From positions 186,001-250,000 of the forward strand of contig NZ_QVMI01000003.1 of the NCBI RefSeq assembly GCF_010500965.1: a stretch of 64,000 bases of DNA, in the 5' to 3' direction. Source of the stretch: Bacteroides sp. 51 (GTDB taxonomy: Bacteria > Bacteroidota > Bacteroidia > Bacteroidales > Bacteroidaceae). The first letter of the stretch is position 1; each line of letters opens with the position of its first letter. The translations under genes were made by a program, and so were the position numbers. Shown in pieces: positions 49,758 to 58,711 of this stretch. The notes beneath the pieces are model-generated. The model ran no database searches, was not told where the DNA came from, and saw only the letters and a program-made list of their open reading frames with translations.

Positions 49758-51950
49758 ATGAGAAAAATAAGCAGTATCCTATTGTTATGTTGTCTGTTCA
49801 GCCTCAACAGCTGGGCACAAGGCTCACAACCTTTAAACCTGAAAGAGATAACCAACGGTAAATTCCGTGCCGAAAGCCTGCGCGGCATCGTTTCCATGGC
49901 CGACGGAGAGCACTACACCCGCATGAACAACGAAGGCACCCAAATCCTAAAATACTCATTCCGCACCGGCGAACAGGTTGGCGTAGTCTTCGACGTAACC
50001 ACCGCCAGAGAGTGCAACTTCAAAACATTCGACGGATACACCTTCTCACCCGACGAAACAAAGATACTCATCCGCACAGAAACCGTACAGAAATACCGCC
50101 GCTCCTATACCGCAGTACACTACATCTACTCTATTAAAAACAATAAACTGGAAACACTTACCGACGGCGGCCCGCAAGAAGCCCCGGTATTCTCGCCCGA
50201 CGGCACAATGATCGCCTTCGTACGCGACAATAACATCTTCCTGATTAAAATGCTCTACGGCAACAGCGAATCGCAAGTCACCGAAGACGGCAAATTCAAC
50301 GAAGTCATCAACGGCATACCCGACTGGGTGTACGAAGAAGAATTTGAATTCAACCGCGCACTGGAATTTGACGCCGACAGCGAAATGCTGGCATACATCC
50401 GCTTCGATGAGTCGGAAGTTCCGCTATTCAACCTGCCGATCTATGCAGGAATGGCTCCACACATCCGCCAGTTCGATACCTACCCCGGAGAATACAGCTA
50501 CAAATATCCCAAAACCGGCGAACCGAACTCTAAAGTATCGGTGCATACATTCGACATCCGCTCGAAGGTGACACGTAAAATGAACCTGCCGCTCGACCCG
50601 GACGGCTACATCCCACGCATTAAGTTCACCAAAGATGCCAATAAACTGGCCATCGTCACCATGAACCGCTACCAGAACCGACTCGACCTTTACTTTGCCG
50701 ATCCGCGTTCAACCATCTGCAAGCTCGCACTTCGTGACGAAAGTCCTTATTACATTGACGAGAAAATACTGAATAACATCAGGTTCTACAAAGATAATTT
50801 CAGCTTCGTAAGCGAAAAAGACGGATACGCCCACCTATACTGGTACAGCATGGGAGGCAACCTCGTGAAACAAGTAACGCAAGGCAAGTGGGAAGTCACC
50901 AACTTCCTGGGATGGGATGAAGCAAGCGATACATTCTTCTACCAAAGCAACGAAGAAGGTCCACTCTGCAAAGCCATCTACAAAGTAGACAAGAAAGGAA
51001 AGAAAACCAAACTATCAGAAGGCAAAGGTACAAACAATGCACACTTCAGCAGCACCATGAAGTACTATATCAACACCTTCTCCAACCTGCAAACGCCTCC
51101 CGTTAGCACCATCAACGACAATAACGGCAAGGTAATGAAAACCCTGATAGACAACAGTGCGGTAAAACAACTACTGACGCAATACAGTTTGCCAACCAAA
51201 GAATTCTTTACCTTCAATACCACACAAGGAACAACACTGAATGGTTGGATCATGAAACCGGCAGGCTTCAACGCAAGTAAAAAGTACCCGGTATTGATGT
51301 TCCAATACAGCGGACCGGGCAGTCAACAGGTAGTCGACAACTGGGCGGGCCCCAGCTGGGAATCATACATGACCACCAAAGGCTATATCATTGTTTGTGT
51401 AGACGGACGGGGAACCGGAGGACGCGGCGAAGAATTCAAGAAATGCACCTATCTGAACCTTGGAGTGAAAGAATCACAAGATCAGGTAGAAACAGCCAAA
51501 TACCTGGGCACCCTGCCCCATGTAGACAAAAACCGCATCGGCATCTGGGGATGGAGTTATGGCGGGTATATGACGATTATGAGCATGAGTGAAGGCACCC
51601 CGGTATTCAAAGCGGGAGTAGCAGTAGCACCCGTAACCGACTGGAAATACTATGATACCATATACGGCGAACGCTTCATGCGTACCCCGAAAGAAAATGC
51701 CGAAGGTTACAAAGCCGGATCAGCCTTCACCCGGGCAAACAATCTGAATGGCCGTTTGTTACTGGTTCATGGCATGGCCGACGATAACGTACATTACCAA
51801 AACGTTGTAGAGTATAGCGAGTGCCTTGTACAAGCAGACAAACAGTTTGAAATGCAAATTTACACCAACCGGGATCATGGCATATATGGAGGAAACACCC
51901 GTTACCACCTGTACACAAGGTTGACGGACTTCTTTATTACTTACTTATGA
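49758..51950 (+). CDS. Secreted dipeptidyl peptidase IV (S9B family)
   Basis: A 730-residue prolyl dipeptidase that releases Xaa-Pro dipeptides in the periplasm. Domains: signal peptide (about 1-20, SWAQ), eight-bladed DPPIV propeller (about 40-480) with the double-Glu motif YEEEFEF in the propeller (needed to anchor the peptide N-terminus), and a C-terminal alpha/beta-hydrolase domain with Ser600 in GWSYGGYM, Asp675 in ADDNVHYQN and His707 in RDHGIYGG. All catalytic residues are present and the length is standard. Two hairpin elements precede it. It has no PUL neighbour and probably supports peptide scavenging. Confidence 0.96.
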   Translation: MRKISSILLLCCLFSLNSWAQGSQPLNLKEITNGKFRAESLRGIVSMADGEHYTRMNNEGTQILKYSFRTGEQVGVVFDVTTARECNFKTFDGYTFSPDETKILIRTETVQKYRRSYTAVHYIYSIKNNKLETLTDGGPQEAPVFSPDGTMIAFVRDNNIFLIKMLYGNSESQVTEDGKFNEVINGIPDWVYEEEFEFNRALEFDADSEMLAYIRFDESEVPLFNLPIYAGMAPHIRQFDTYPGEYSYKYPKTGEPNSKVSVHTFDIRSKVTRKMNLPLDPDGYIPRIKFTKDANKLAIVTMNRYQNRLDLYFADPRSTICKLALRDESPYYIDEKILNNIRFYKDNFSFVSEKDGYAHLYWYSMGGNLVKQVTQGKWEVTNFLGWDEASDTFFYQSNEEGPLCKAIYKVDKKGKKTKLSEGKGTNNAHFSSTMKYYINTFSNLQTPPVSTINDNNGKVMKTLIDNSAVKQLLTQYSLPTKEFFTFNTTQGTTLNGWIMKPAGFNASKKYPVLMFQYSGPGSQQVVDNWAGPSWESYMTTKGYIIVCVDGRGTGGRGEEFKKCTYLNLGVKESQDQVETAKYLGTLPHVDKNRIGIWGWSYGGYMTIMSMSEGTPVFKAGVAVAPVTDWKYYDTIYGERFMRTPKENAEGYKAGSAFTRANNLNGRLLLVHGMADDNVHYQNVVEYSECLVQADKQFEMQIYTNRDHGIYGGNTRYHLYTRLTDFFITYL

Positions 51951-51961
51951 TTAAGTGAGGT

Positions 51962-52006
51962 TGTGTTATAAGTATACCCCTACAATTAAAACATTCTTAT
52001 AACACA
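51962..52006. repeat. TGTGTTATAAG inverted repeat between DPP-IV and lipA
   Basis: Perfect 11-bp arms (51962-51972 and 51996-52006) with a 23-nt loop, 12 nt after the DPP-IV stop and 22 nt before lipA. It may reduce read-through, though no T-run follows. Confidence 0.5.
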
Positions 52007-52027
52007 CGCTCTACCAGCTTCTAACAA

Positions 52028-52882
52028 ATGAAAGAACGAATACGCAAACCCGAATGGCTCAAAATCAGTATAGGAGCCAATGAGAGATACACAGAAACCA
52101 AACGTATTGTAGAGTCAAACTGCCTGCATACGATATGCAACAGCGGGCGATGTCCGAACATGGGAGAATGCTGGGGAAAGGGAACAGCTACATTTATGAT
52201 TGGGGGTAACATCTGTACCCGTAGCTGCAAATTCTGTAATACACAAACCGGCAAACCTCTACCCTTAGAGCCGGAAGAGCCCAAACGAGTAGCAGAGTCC
52301 ATACGGCTCATGAAGCTGACACATGCCGTAATCACATCTGTAGACCGTGACGACTTGCCCGATCTGGGAGCGCAGCACTGGGCAAATACTATTCGTGCCA
52401 TAAAATCACTGAACCCCGAAACCACCATCGAAGTACTTATCCCCGACTTCCAGGGGAAACCGGAATTGGTTGACCTGGTTATCGAAGCCCGCCCCGACAT
52501 CATCTCCCATAATATGGAAACGGTGAAACGGATCAGTCCGCTGGTACGAAGCGCTGCCCGTTATGATACAAGCCTGAACGTAATCAAACAGATTGCAGCC
52601 AGCGGCACCACCGCCAAATCGGGTATTATGGTAGGGCTTTCGGAAACAACACACGAAGTGGAAGAACTTATGGACGATCTTATCCGTGCAGGCTGCCACA
52701 TTCTTACTATTGGACAATACCTGCAACCATCGCACAAACATTATGCCGTACGTGAGTATGTTACGCCCCAACAATTCGAAGAATATAAGGAAACAGGCTT
52801 AAACAAAGGATTTCAACAAGTTGAGAGTGGTCCACTGGTACGTTCCTCCTACCACGCCGAAAAACACATAAAGAAAGCATAG
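52028..52882 (+). CDS. lipA: Lipoyl synthase
   Basis: LipA inserts two sulfur atoms into octanoyl groups on lipoate-dependent enzymes. It is a radical SAM protein with two iron-sulfur clusters. The auxiliary cluster cysteines are in CNSGRCPNMGECW (CX4CX5C) and the radical SAM cysteines in CTRSCKFCNT (CX3CX2C). A final RSSYHAEKH segment supplies the Ser ligand of the auxiliary cluster. The 284-residue length is normal. Position between DPP-IV and a membrane protein gene has no obvious functional meaning; the next gene starts 59 nt on and may be cotranscribed. Confidence 0.98.
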   Translation: MKERIRKPEWLKISIGANERYTETKRIVESNCLHTICNSGRCPNMGECWGKGTATFMIGGNICTRSCKFCNTQTGKPLPLEPEEPKRVAESIRLMKLTHAVITSVDRDDLPDLGAQHWANTIRAIKSLNPETTIEVLIPDFQGKPELVDLVIEARPDIISHNMETVKRISPLVRSAARYDTSLNVIKQIAASGTTAKSGIMVGLSETTHEVEELMDDLIRAGCHILTIGQYLQPSHKHYAVREYVTPQQFEEYKETGLNKGFQQVESGPLVRSSYHAEKHIKKA

Positions 52883-52941
52883 TGCGAAGAACTTATTCAC
52901 CATACTTATTGTTTTATATATGAAAGGAGAAAATTACCAGG

Positions 52942-54069
52942 ATGAAAAATGAGAGTGGACTTTCAGCTATGTCTAACATGTCATTAGGATTTATTCCCGT
53001 GATTATTGCGATGCTACTAAGCGAATTCATTGCAGCCGATATGGCTGTGTACATTGGAGCCGCTATAGGAGTATCATTTACTCTTCTTTACTATTTCATG
53101 CACAAACCACCGGCTCTACACTTTATCTCACTATCAAGCACAATCATACTCACAGCATTCAGTATCATAGCATTTGTTATGGGATCACAAAACGAATGGC
53201 CTCAACACCTGCTTCCCCTGACACTGGAAATGGCCATCATTCTCCCCCTACTGCTTTTGTTCCTGAACAGAAAGAGATATTCCACCCGCTCATATAAGAA
53301 TAAAGACGCACAAGGACTGCGGGAACAAGTCCGGGTAACTACATTTACCCTGAGCTGTATCCGTATATTCTTCGGACTGATCACGATACACTTTGCTTTT
53401 ATCACAATCGGTCTGATCTTCACCCGTTCATTAGATAATAGCTATATGTGGTTTATGCTGCATATCGCCCCGCTTCTTGTTTTCGTTTTCAGTATTATTA
53501 TCGGGCAAATTGAGATACGAATACTAAGGGATGTGAAAGCTCCCGAGTTCGTTCCGGTAATAACTCCGGAAGGAGAGGTTATTGGTAAGGTGGATAAGAA
53601 TCTGGCAGAAGAATATAAGAACGAACACATGAACCCGATTATACGTATTGCTGTTGTTAGCCATGACATGCTGTTTCTGGCTAAACGCTCCATGCAACGC
53701 GTAATTGATAAAGGGAAAACAGACACACCGTTGGAAACTTACCTGCTCTTCAAAGAAGATATAAACAGCGGCGTAGAACGGTTATTGAAAGAGGTATTCC
53801 CACAAGACTGGGAGGGTCTGAAACCGGAATTCAGTATTAAGTACAAGTTCAAGAATGAAGAAACAGACCGCATTGTCTATTTATTCATCCTGGACTTAGG
53901 TACAGAAGATAAAATTCTGTGCGATCCGAAGTTCGATGGCGGAAAACTATGGACATTCCAGCAAATAGAGTTTAATCTGGATCAGAATTATTTCAGTGAG
54001 ATGTTCGAAAATGAATACGATCACCTTAAACTAATCATTGAAACAAGAGGAATATACAGGGAATCTTAG
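52942..54069 (+). CDS. Membrane protein with degenerate Nudix-like C-terminal domain
   Basis: A 375-residue protein. Residues about 10-195 contain five to six hydrophobic helices. The soluble tail (about 205-375) begins EFVPVITPEGEVIGKVDKNLA, then HMNPIIRIAVVSHDMLFLAKRSMQ, which resembles the start of Nudix hydrolases of the GEVIGKAxR...LHPVVHLxVxNxxGxxLLQKR type. The position of the Nudix box (GX5EX7REUXEEXGU) reads INSGVERLLKEVFPQDW, so the metal-binding glutamates are largely absent. I read it as a catalytically inactive, membrane-tethered Nudix-like domain. The gene overlaps the convergent methyltransferase gene by 35 nt at the 3' ends. Function unknown. Confidence 0.72.
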   Translation: MKNESGLSAMSNMSLGFIPVIIAMLLSEFIAADMAVYIGAAIGVSFTLLYYFMHKPPALHFISLSSTIILTAFSIIAFVMGSQNEWPQHLLPLTLEMAIILPLLLLFLNRKRYSTRSYKNKDAQGLREQVRVTTFTLSCIRIFFGLITIHFAFITIGLIFTRSLDNSYMWFMLHIAPLLVFVFSIIIGQIEIRILRDVKAPEFVPVITPEGEVIGKVDKNLAEEYKNEHMNPIIRIAVVSHDMLFLAKRSMQRVIDKGKTDTPLETYLLFKEDINSGVERLLKEVFPQDWEGLKPEFSIKYKFKNEETDRIVYLFILDLGTEDKILCDPKFDGGKLWTFQQIEFNLDQNYFSEMFENEYDHLKLIIETRGIYRES

Positions 54070-54739
54070 AAAGATCGGGCACACGGTTCTTCCAATCCTT
54101 CACCGTACGGGTTTTAATATATTCACCCTCGCAAGTGAGGTTGGCAGCTATACATAATTTGGTTTGGGGACGACAGTTTTGCAGAATATCTTCAACCATT
54201 TTATGGTTACGGTAAGGAGTTTCTATAAATAACTGCGTTTGTTTTTCTGTATAAGCACGCTGTTCCAGCATCTTTAGTTTCTTTGCACGCTCTCCGGGTT
54301 CAATGGGCAGATATCCATGGAATGCAAAGCTTTGGCCGTTAAACCCTGACCCCATTACAGCCAACAGAATAGAAGAAGGCCCTACCAAAGGCACGACTTT
54401 CAGTCCCTTACGCTGAGCAATGGCAACTACATCCGCACCCGGATCGGCTATCGCCGGACAACCCGCCTCGGATATAACACCCATAGATTGTCCTCCAGCC
54501 AAAGGTTGCAGATAGCCGGACAGGTCTTCGGGAGAAGTATGTTTGTTCAGAGGATAAAAAGTTAGCGTATCAATATCTATACTTTGCTCTACCTTTTTCA
54601 GAAAACGCCGGGCCGAACGAACATCCTCTACAATGAAATGCTTAATATTCAGGATTACTTCCTTATTATAGGATGGCAATACTTTCTCAATCGGCGTATC
54701 GCCTAAAGTCACGGGAATAAGATATAGAGCGGTATCCAT
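54035..54739 (-). CDS. RsmI-like SAM-dependent (tetrapyrrole methylase-fold) methyltransferase
   Basis: A 234-residue protein of the tetrapyrrole-methylase fold, in the branch of RsmI that 2'-O-methylates C1402 of 16S rRNA. The SAM-binding signature is GVISEAGCPAIADPGADVV and PLVGPSSILLAVMGSGF; another conserved segment is FAFHGYLPIEPGER. It is shorter than E. coli RsmI and lacks its C-terminal extension, as is usual for the Bacteroidetes variant, so the rRNA target is likely but not sure. Its 3' end overlaps that of the upstream membrane protein gene by 35 nt. Confidence 0.9.
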   Translation of the reverse strand: MDTALYLIPVTLGDTPIEKVLPSYNKEVILNIKHFIVEDVRSARRFLKKVEQSIDIDTLTFYPLNKHTSPEDLSGYLQPLAGGQSMGVISEAGCPAIADPGADVVAIAQRKGLKVVPLVGPSSILLAVMGSGFNGQSFAFHGYLPIEPGERAKKLKMLEQRAYTEKQTQLFIETPYRNHKMVEDILQNCRPQTKLCIAANLTCEGEYIKTRTVKDWKNRVPDLSKIPCIFLLFQ

Positions 54740-54760
54740 TGGATATTTACAATTAAACGA

Positions 54761-55798
54761 TTACTGTTTACGGTTGAAGTCACTGCCTGTTTCTGTCGTA
54801 TACCCCGACCCCATCAAGATTTCCTGATAGTTAGTTGTATGAAGAAGTTCTTCCAGGGTAACCTTCTTGTTCTTTTTCATATAAGAAGAAACAATCTCCG
54901 CTCCCATACAAACGCCAATAAATGCAGGGCTGTTTTCGCCAAAGAAAGATGTAGAAGGTGCCGGATACATTAATCGTCTGACCACCATCGGGTCTGTAGA
55001 AGCTAACATCCGGTTACGTACCAGATACTCCCACACCTCGGAGCAATTTTCCAACCACCATTTCTCCTCAACAGCAGAATAACCAATGACATCCGATATG
55101 GATTTATACCCTAGCGCCTGTTGTACGACATAATAGATTTGTCCCTGACGAATCATCCGTTCAAGTAAAGTCCAGTCGGTTAAAGGAGGCAGTGGATATC
55201 CACCAATCAGATAAAAAGTAAAACAGTCGGGAACAATCCTGTCCGGGCGCATGGAGCGGCATTGATAATCGTAATAATAACGGTTATATAAAGGATAATC
55301 CTCTCCCATGTATTTATCCAGACTGATACCTAGCAATGAATCGGCAACAACTATTGACTCGTTCAAAGCGGAAACCTGTGCATATACTGTAGGAATAATC
55401 AAAGATGGCAGTTCCTTTTGCAGGCGTTTAAAGCCTTTGTTCAGTTCATTCTCTACATCGTCTAAGTCGGCAAACTTTGCTTCGACATCATCCACTAGTT
55501 GCAGCAATGTAGAATCGGAATAGAATGCTTTTATCTTTTCATTTATATCGCTATCGCTTACACTGCCAATGGTAAGAATCTCTTCTACAAGAATTTGAGT
55601 AGGCCGGCCATAAGTAGTATTCATCTTCTGCAATGCGGAAACACTATTGAAGCGGGCGTATTCATTCTGCAAGCGGTCGTAACGAGCCACGGAGATATCA
55701 TCATTATCCGCATAGTCATTCAAGTCTCCTACGCTTACCCAACAGGCAGCGAGCAGTACTATGGCTAATAAAAAAATAGAATATCTCCGCGCTTTCAT
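54761..55798 (-). CDS. Lipoprotein of unknown function
   Basis: I do not recognise the family. The 345-residue protein has a lipoprotein-like signal (LLAAC, Cys19) and is otherwise largely helical and acidic, with segments like LDKYMGEDYPLYNRYYYDYQCRS and EKWWLENCSEVWEYLVRN. A Tyr-rich stretch near 165-180 and the conserved-looking WLENCSEVWEYL/NSPAFIGVCMGAEIV region suggest an all-alpha peptidase-like fold seen in some Bacteroidetes gliding-motility-lipoprotein GldB relatives, but this is only an impression. It lies 21 nt upstream of the methyltransferase gene on the same strand and 111 nt downstream of fabI. Confidence 0.7.
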   Translation of the reverse strand: MKARRYSIFLLAIVLLAACWVSVGDLNDYADNDDISVARYDRLQNEYARFNSVSALQKMNTTYGRPTQILVEEILTIGSVSDSDINEKIKAFYSDSTLLQLVDDVEAKFADLDDVENELNKGFKRLQKELPSLIIPTVYAQVSALNESIVVADSLLGISLDKYMGEDYPLYNRYYYDYQCRSMRPDRIVPDCFTFYLIGGYPLPPLTDWTLLERMIRQGQIYYVVQQALGYKSISDVIGYSAVEEKWWLENCSEVWEYLVRNRMLASTDPMVVRRLMYPAPSTSFFGENSPAFIGVCMGAEIVSSYMKKNKKVTLEELLHTTNYQEILMGSGYTTETGSDFNRKQ

Positions 55799-55810
55799 AG
55801 TTTATCTTTT

Positions 55811-55898
55811 AGTAGTCAGAAGCTAGAAGTTAGTAGCCAGGCCAATGATTCGATCCCGCCAGGTAAAAACATAACCTAACTACTAACTTCTGACTACT
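55811..55898. repeat. AGAAGTTAG-type inverted repeat downstream of fabI
   Basis: Left arm 55811-55841 and right arm 55875-55898 pair over AGTAGTCAGAAG and TTAGTAG, with an extra 7 nt (CTAGAAG) in the left arm. The same family occurs at 36106-36195. It lies between fabI and the lipoprotein gene, where it can terminate fabI transcription. Confidence 0.75.
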
Positions 55899-55909
55899 GA
55901 TATAACATT

Positions 55910-56767
55910 TTATCCGTAAATAATGTTTCCGTCTTCATCCATGTACTCTTCCAGACCTTTCTGGTAAGTAGCCATGGCACGCAAACTCATACCTACGCTG
56001 GAGAAACCACCATCGTGATATAAGTTCTGCATAGTTACTTTACGGGTAAGATCGGAGAACATCATGATGCAATAATCTGCGCATTCATCTGCCGACGCAT
56101 TACCCAGCGGAGACATACGGTCTGCAAAGTCCATCAGTTTATCCATACCTTTTACACCAGAACCGGCAGTGGTCGGTGTTGGCGATTGCGATATGGTATT
56201 TACGCGAACATTCTTTTCGCGGCCATAAATATATCCGAAGCTACGGGCAATAGACTCTAACAATGCTTTCGCATCGGCCATATCGTTATATCCGAAGAAT
56301 GTACGCTGTGCGGCTACATAACTTAATGCCAGAATAGAACCGTATTCGGCTATGGCATTCAATTTCTTGGCTGTCTGGATCATCTTATGGAAAGATACGG
56401 CTGAAATATCCAGCGTCTTGTCCAACATATCGTAATCCAGGTCGTCATACGTACGTTTTTTACGAACGTTAGGCGACATGCCGATAGAGTGAAGAACAAA
56501 ATCAACCGGTCCGCCTAGTACTTCCATTGAACGACGGAACACTTCTTCCAGATCTTCCACACTGGTAGCATCTGCCGGAATCACCTCGCAATTCAGCTTT
56601 TCTGCCAATCCGGAAACTTCGCCCATACGTACGGCAACCGGTGTATTTGATAATGTAATAGTCGCGCCTTGCTCTACAGCTTTCTCAGCTACTTTCCAAG
56701 CAATAGATTGCTCGTTGAGAGCACCAAAAATAATACCTCTTTTACCTTTCAGTAAGTTATAACTCAT
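55910..56767 (-). CDS. fabI: Enoyl-acyl carrier protein reductase
   Basis: FabI carries out the last step of fatty acid elongation. It is a short-chain-dehydrogenase-type protein of 285 residues. NAD(H)-binding segment GKRGIIFGALNEQSIAW; catalytic Tyr-X6-Lys is YNDMADAK; other family motifs are LHSIGMSPNV and NTISQSPTPT. The 285 residues are slightly longer than the E. coli enzyme, as usual for Bacteroidetes. A TATCTTTG -7 candidate lies at 56796-56803 (minus strand), about 30 nt before the start. Triclosan sensitivity would be expected for this type. Confidence 0.97.
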   Translation of the reverse strand: MSYNLLKGKRGIIFGALNEQSIAWKVAEKAVEQGATITLSNTPVAVRMGEVSGLAEKLNCEVIPADATSVEDLEEVFRRSMEVLGGPVDFVLHSIGMSPNVRKKRTYDDLDYDMLDKTLDISAVSFHKMIQTAKKLNAIAEYGSILALSYVAAQRTFFGYNDMADAKALLESIARSFGYIYGREKNVRVNTISQSPTPTTAGSGVKGMDKLMDFADRMSPLGNASADECADYCIMMFSDLTRKVTMQNLYHDGGFSSVGMSLRAMATYQKGLEEYMDEDGNIIYG

Positions 56768-56795
56768 ACCTATTTGAATTTGTTAAATTTGGTTG

Positions 56796-56803
56796 CAAAG
56801 ATA
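56796..56803 (-). promoter_or_regulatory. Candidate -7 element of fabI
   Basis: It reads TATCTTTG on the minus strand, about 30 nt before the fabI start codon. The -33 region shows no good TTTG. Confidence 0.42.
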
Positions 56804-56996
56804 AGAACTTTCTTATTATTCCGCTCCTGATGTCTCCAAGAAAAGCACAATTCAACAAAAAATACACCTATATTATCAAATAGTACACATTTCCAAGGCA
56901 TATCCATAATATATTTGCATACTGTAAATAAGAGGTTTTTTCATAATATTTATTTAAGGTTAGAATTAGGTTAACATGAATCATTATTACTTCATT

Positions 56997-57018
56997 AAAC
57001 GGCTCGCGAGAGTCGTTT
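56997..57018. promoter_or_regulatory. Imperfect palindrome centred on CTCGCGAG upstream of GH28
   Basis: A perfect 8-bp palindrome (57003-57010) is flanked by AAACG and CGTTT. It is the only GC-rich block in this AT-rich region, about 80 nt before the GH28 start, and could be an operator or leader hairpin. Confidence 0.35.
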
Positions 57019-57094
57019 ATGAAGATGATTCCAACTACTAACGATCAAACTAAAAATACATATATAATAATAACTATAGAATTCACATTCAAGG

Positions 57095-58699
57095 ATGAAG
57101 ACACTATTAAAAAAGATTCTAATACCTTCTGTAGTATGTGCCACGCTTTTTGCTAGTTGCGCGGACTGCAATCAGCAAAAAACGGTTGCTATTGATGACA
57201 GCATCTACGAGAACCTTCCTTTCGATATGCCGAAAGTAGAACAACCTTCTTTCCCTGCATACGAAGCAAATATTCTCGACTTTGGTGCTAAAAGTGGTGG
57301 CGTAGCCATGAATACAGATGCAATTAACAATGCTATCAAAGACGTCAACGCCAAGGGCGGCGGAAAAGTAATCATCCCTGAAGGGTTGTGGCTTACCGGA
57401 CCTATCGAAATCCTGAGCAATGTAAACTTATATACGGAAAAGAATGCGTTGGTGCTCTTCACTGACAACTTTGATGCATATCCGGTTATTGAAACTTCAT
57501 TCGAAGGATTAGATACCCGCCGTTGCCAATCACCTATCTCTGCTCGCAATGCAGAAAATATCGCAATCACCGGATTTGGAGTGTTTGATGGTGCTGGTGA
57601 TGCCTGGCGTCCGGTTAAAAAGGAAAAACTAACCGAAAGACAATGGAGCAACCTGGTTAAATCGGGTGGTGTTGTTGATGCGGATGGTAAGATATGGTAT
57701 CCAACAGCCGGTGCACTGAAAGGTGCGATGGCTACCAAAGAATTCAATAACCCCGAAGGCATTGAAACAGAAGCCGATTGGAATGAAATACGTCCGTGGC
57801 TTCGTCCGGTACTGCTTAACTTTGTTAAATGTAAGAAAGTACTGCTTGAGGATGTAACCTTCAAAAACTCTCCAAGTTGGTGTATTCATCCGCTTTCCTG
57901 CGAGTTTATTACGCTGAATAGAGTAAAGGTTTTCAATCCCTGGTACTCACAAAACGGTGATGCACTCGACTTGGAATCATGTAAGAATGCATTGGTCGTT
58001 AATTGTATCTTCGACGCAGGTGATGACGCTATCTGTATCAAATCGGGTAAAAACGAAGATGGTCGTAGAAGAGGTGAGCCTTGCCAGAATGTGATCGTTA
58101 AGAATAATACGGTATTCCATGGCCATGGTGGTTTTGTGGTAGGTAGCGAAATGTCTGGTGGTGTCAAAAACATCTATGTAGCCGACTGTACCTTCCTCGG
58201 AACAGATGTTGGTCTGAGATTTAAAAGTACACGCGGACGTGGTGGCGTAGTAGAAGGCATCTACATACATAATATTAATATGATCGACATACCGAACGAA
58301 CCGCTGTTATTCGACTTATTCTACGGTGGAAAAGGTCCTAATGAGGTGACTGCCGAAGACGAAGAGCAACAGGATATGACGCTATTGCCGGTTACGGAAG
58401 AAACTCCTGCTTTCCGCAACATACACATCTCTAACGTATATTGTAAAGGTGCCGGCCGGGCTATGTTCTTCAACGGGCTTCCCGAAATGCCGATTGAAAA
58501 CGTAACAGTAAAAGATGTGATGATCACCGATGCCAAAGAAGGTGTAGTGATTAGCCAGGCAGCCAACGTAACGATGGACAACATCAAGATAGATGCCAAG
58601 AAAGGTTCACCACTTCGTATCAGCAATTCAAAAGATATTAAGGTCGACGGAGAAACATATAATGTAGGTAATAAACTTGAAATGCTAAGTTTTAAGTAA
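57095..58699 (+). CDS. GH28 polygalacturonase-family glycosidase
   Basis: A right-handed parallel beta-helix glycosidase of the GH28 family, which hydrolyses alpha-1,4-galacturonate or rhamnogalacturonan linkages in pectin. Catalytic acids are Asp289/Asp292 in NGDALDLES and Asp310/Asp311 in AGDDAICIKSG; His344 is in HGHGGFVVGSE; the substrate-binding RFKS motif follows (LRFKSTRGRGG). The start has a lipoprotein-type signal (LFASC), so the protein is anchored in the envelope. The 534-residue length is usual for Bacteroidetes members. It starts a plus-strand operon with the GH78 fusion, DUF4861 protein and a further exported protein, consistent with rhamnogalacturonan breakdown. Confidence 0.95.
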   Translation: MKTLLKKILIPSVVCATLFASCADCNQQKTVAIDDSIYENLPFDMPKVEQPSFPAYEANILDFGAKSGGVAMNTDAINNAIKDVNAKGGGKVIIPEGLWLTGPIEILSNVNLYTEKNALVLFTDNFDAYPVIETSFEGLDTRRCQSPISARNAENIAITGFGVFDGAGDAWRPVKKEKLTERQWSNLVKSGGVVDADGKIWYPTAGALKGAMATKEFNNPEGIETEADWNEIRPWLRPVLLNFVKCKKVLLEDVTFKNSPSWCIHPLSCEFITLNRVKVFNPWYSQNGDALDLESCKNALVVNCIFDAGDDAICIKSGKNEDGRRRGEPCQNVIVKNNTVFHGHGGFVVGSEMSGGVKNIYVADCTFLGTDVGLRFKSTRGRGGVVEGIYIHNINMIDIPNEPLLFDLFYGGKGPNEVTAEDEEQQDMTLLPVTEETPAFRNIHISNVYCKGAGRAMFFNGLPEMPIENVTVKDVMITDAKEGVVISQAANVTMDNIKIDAKKGSPLRISNSKDIKVDGETYNVGNKLEMLSFK

Positions 58700-58711
58700 A
58701 TAGGAAATAAG

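Larger units (their letters stand above)
56768..57094. other. 327-bp divergent promoter region between fabI and GH28
   Basis: No gene. It holds the fabI -7 element (56796-56803, TATCTTTG on minus), a TATATTTG -7 candidate on the plus strand at 56910-56917 and the palindrome AAACGGCTCGCGAGAGTCGTTT-like site at 56997-57018. If the plus-strand promoter is real, the GH28 leader is about 170 nt. Confidence 0.5.
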
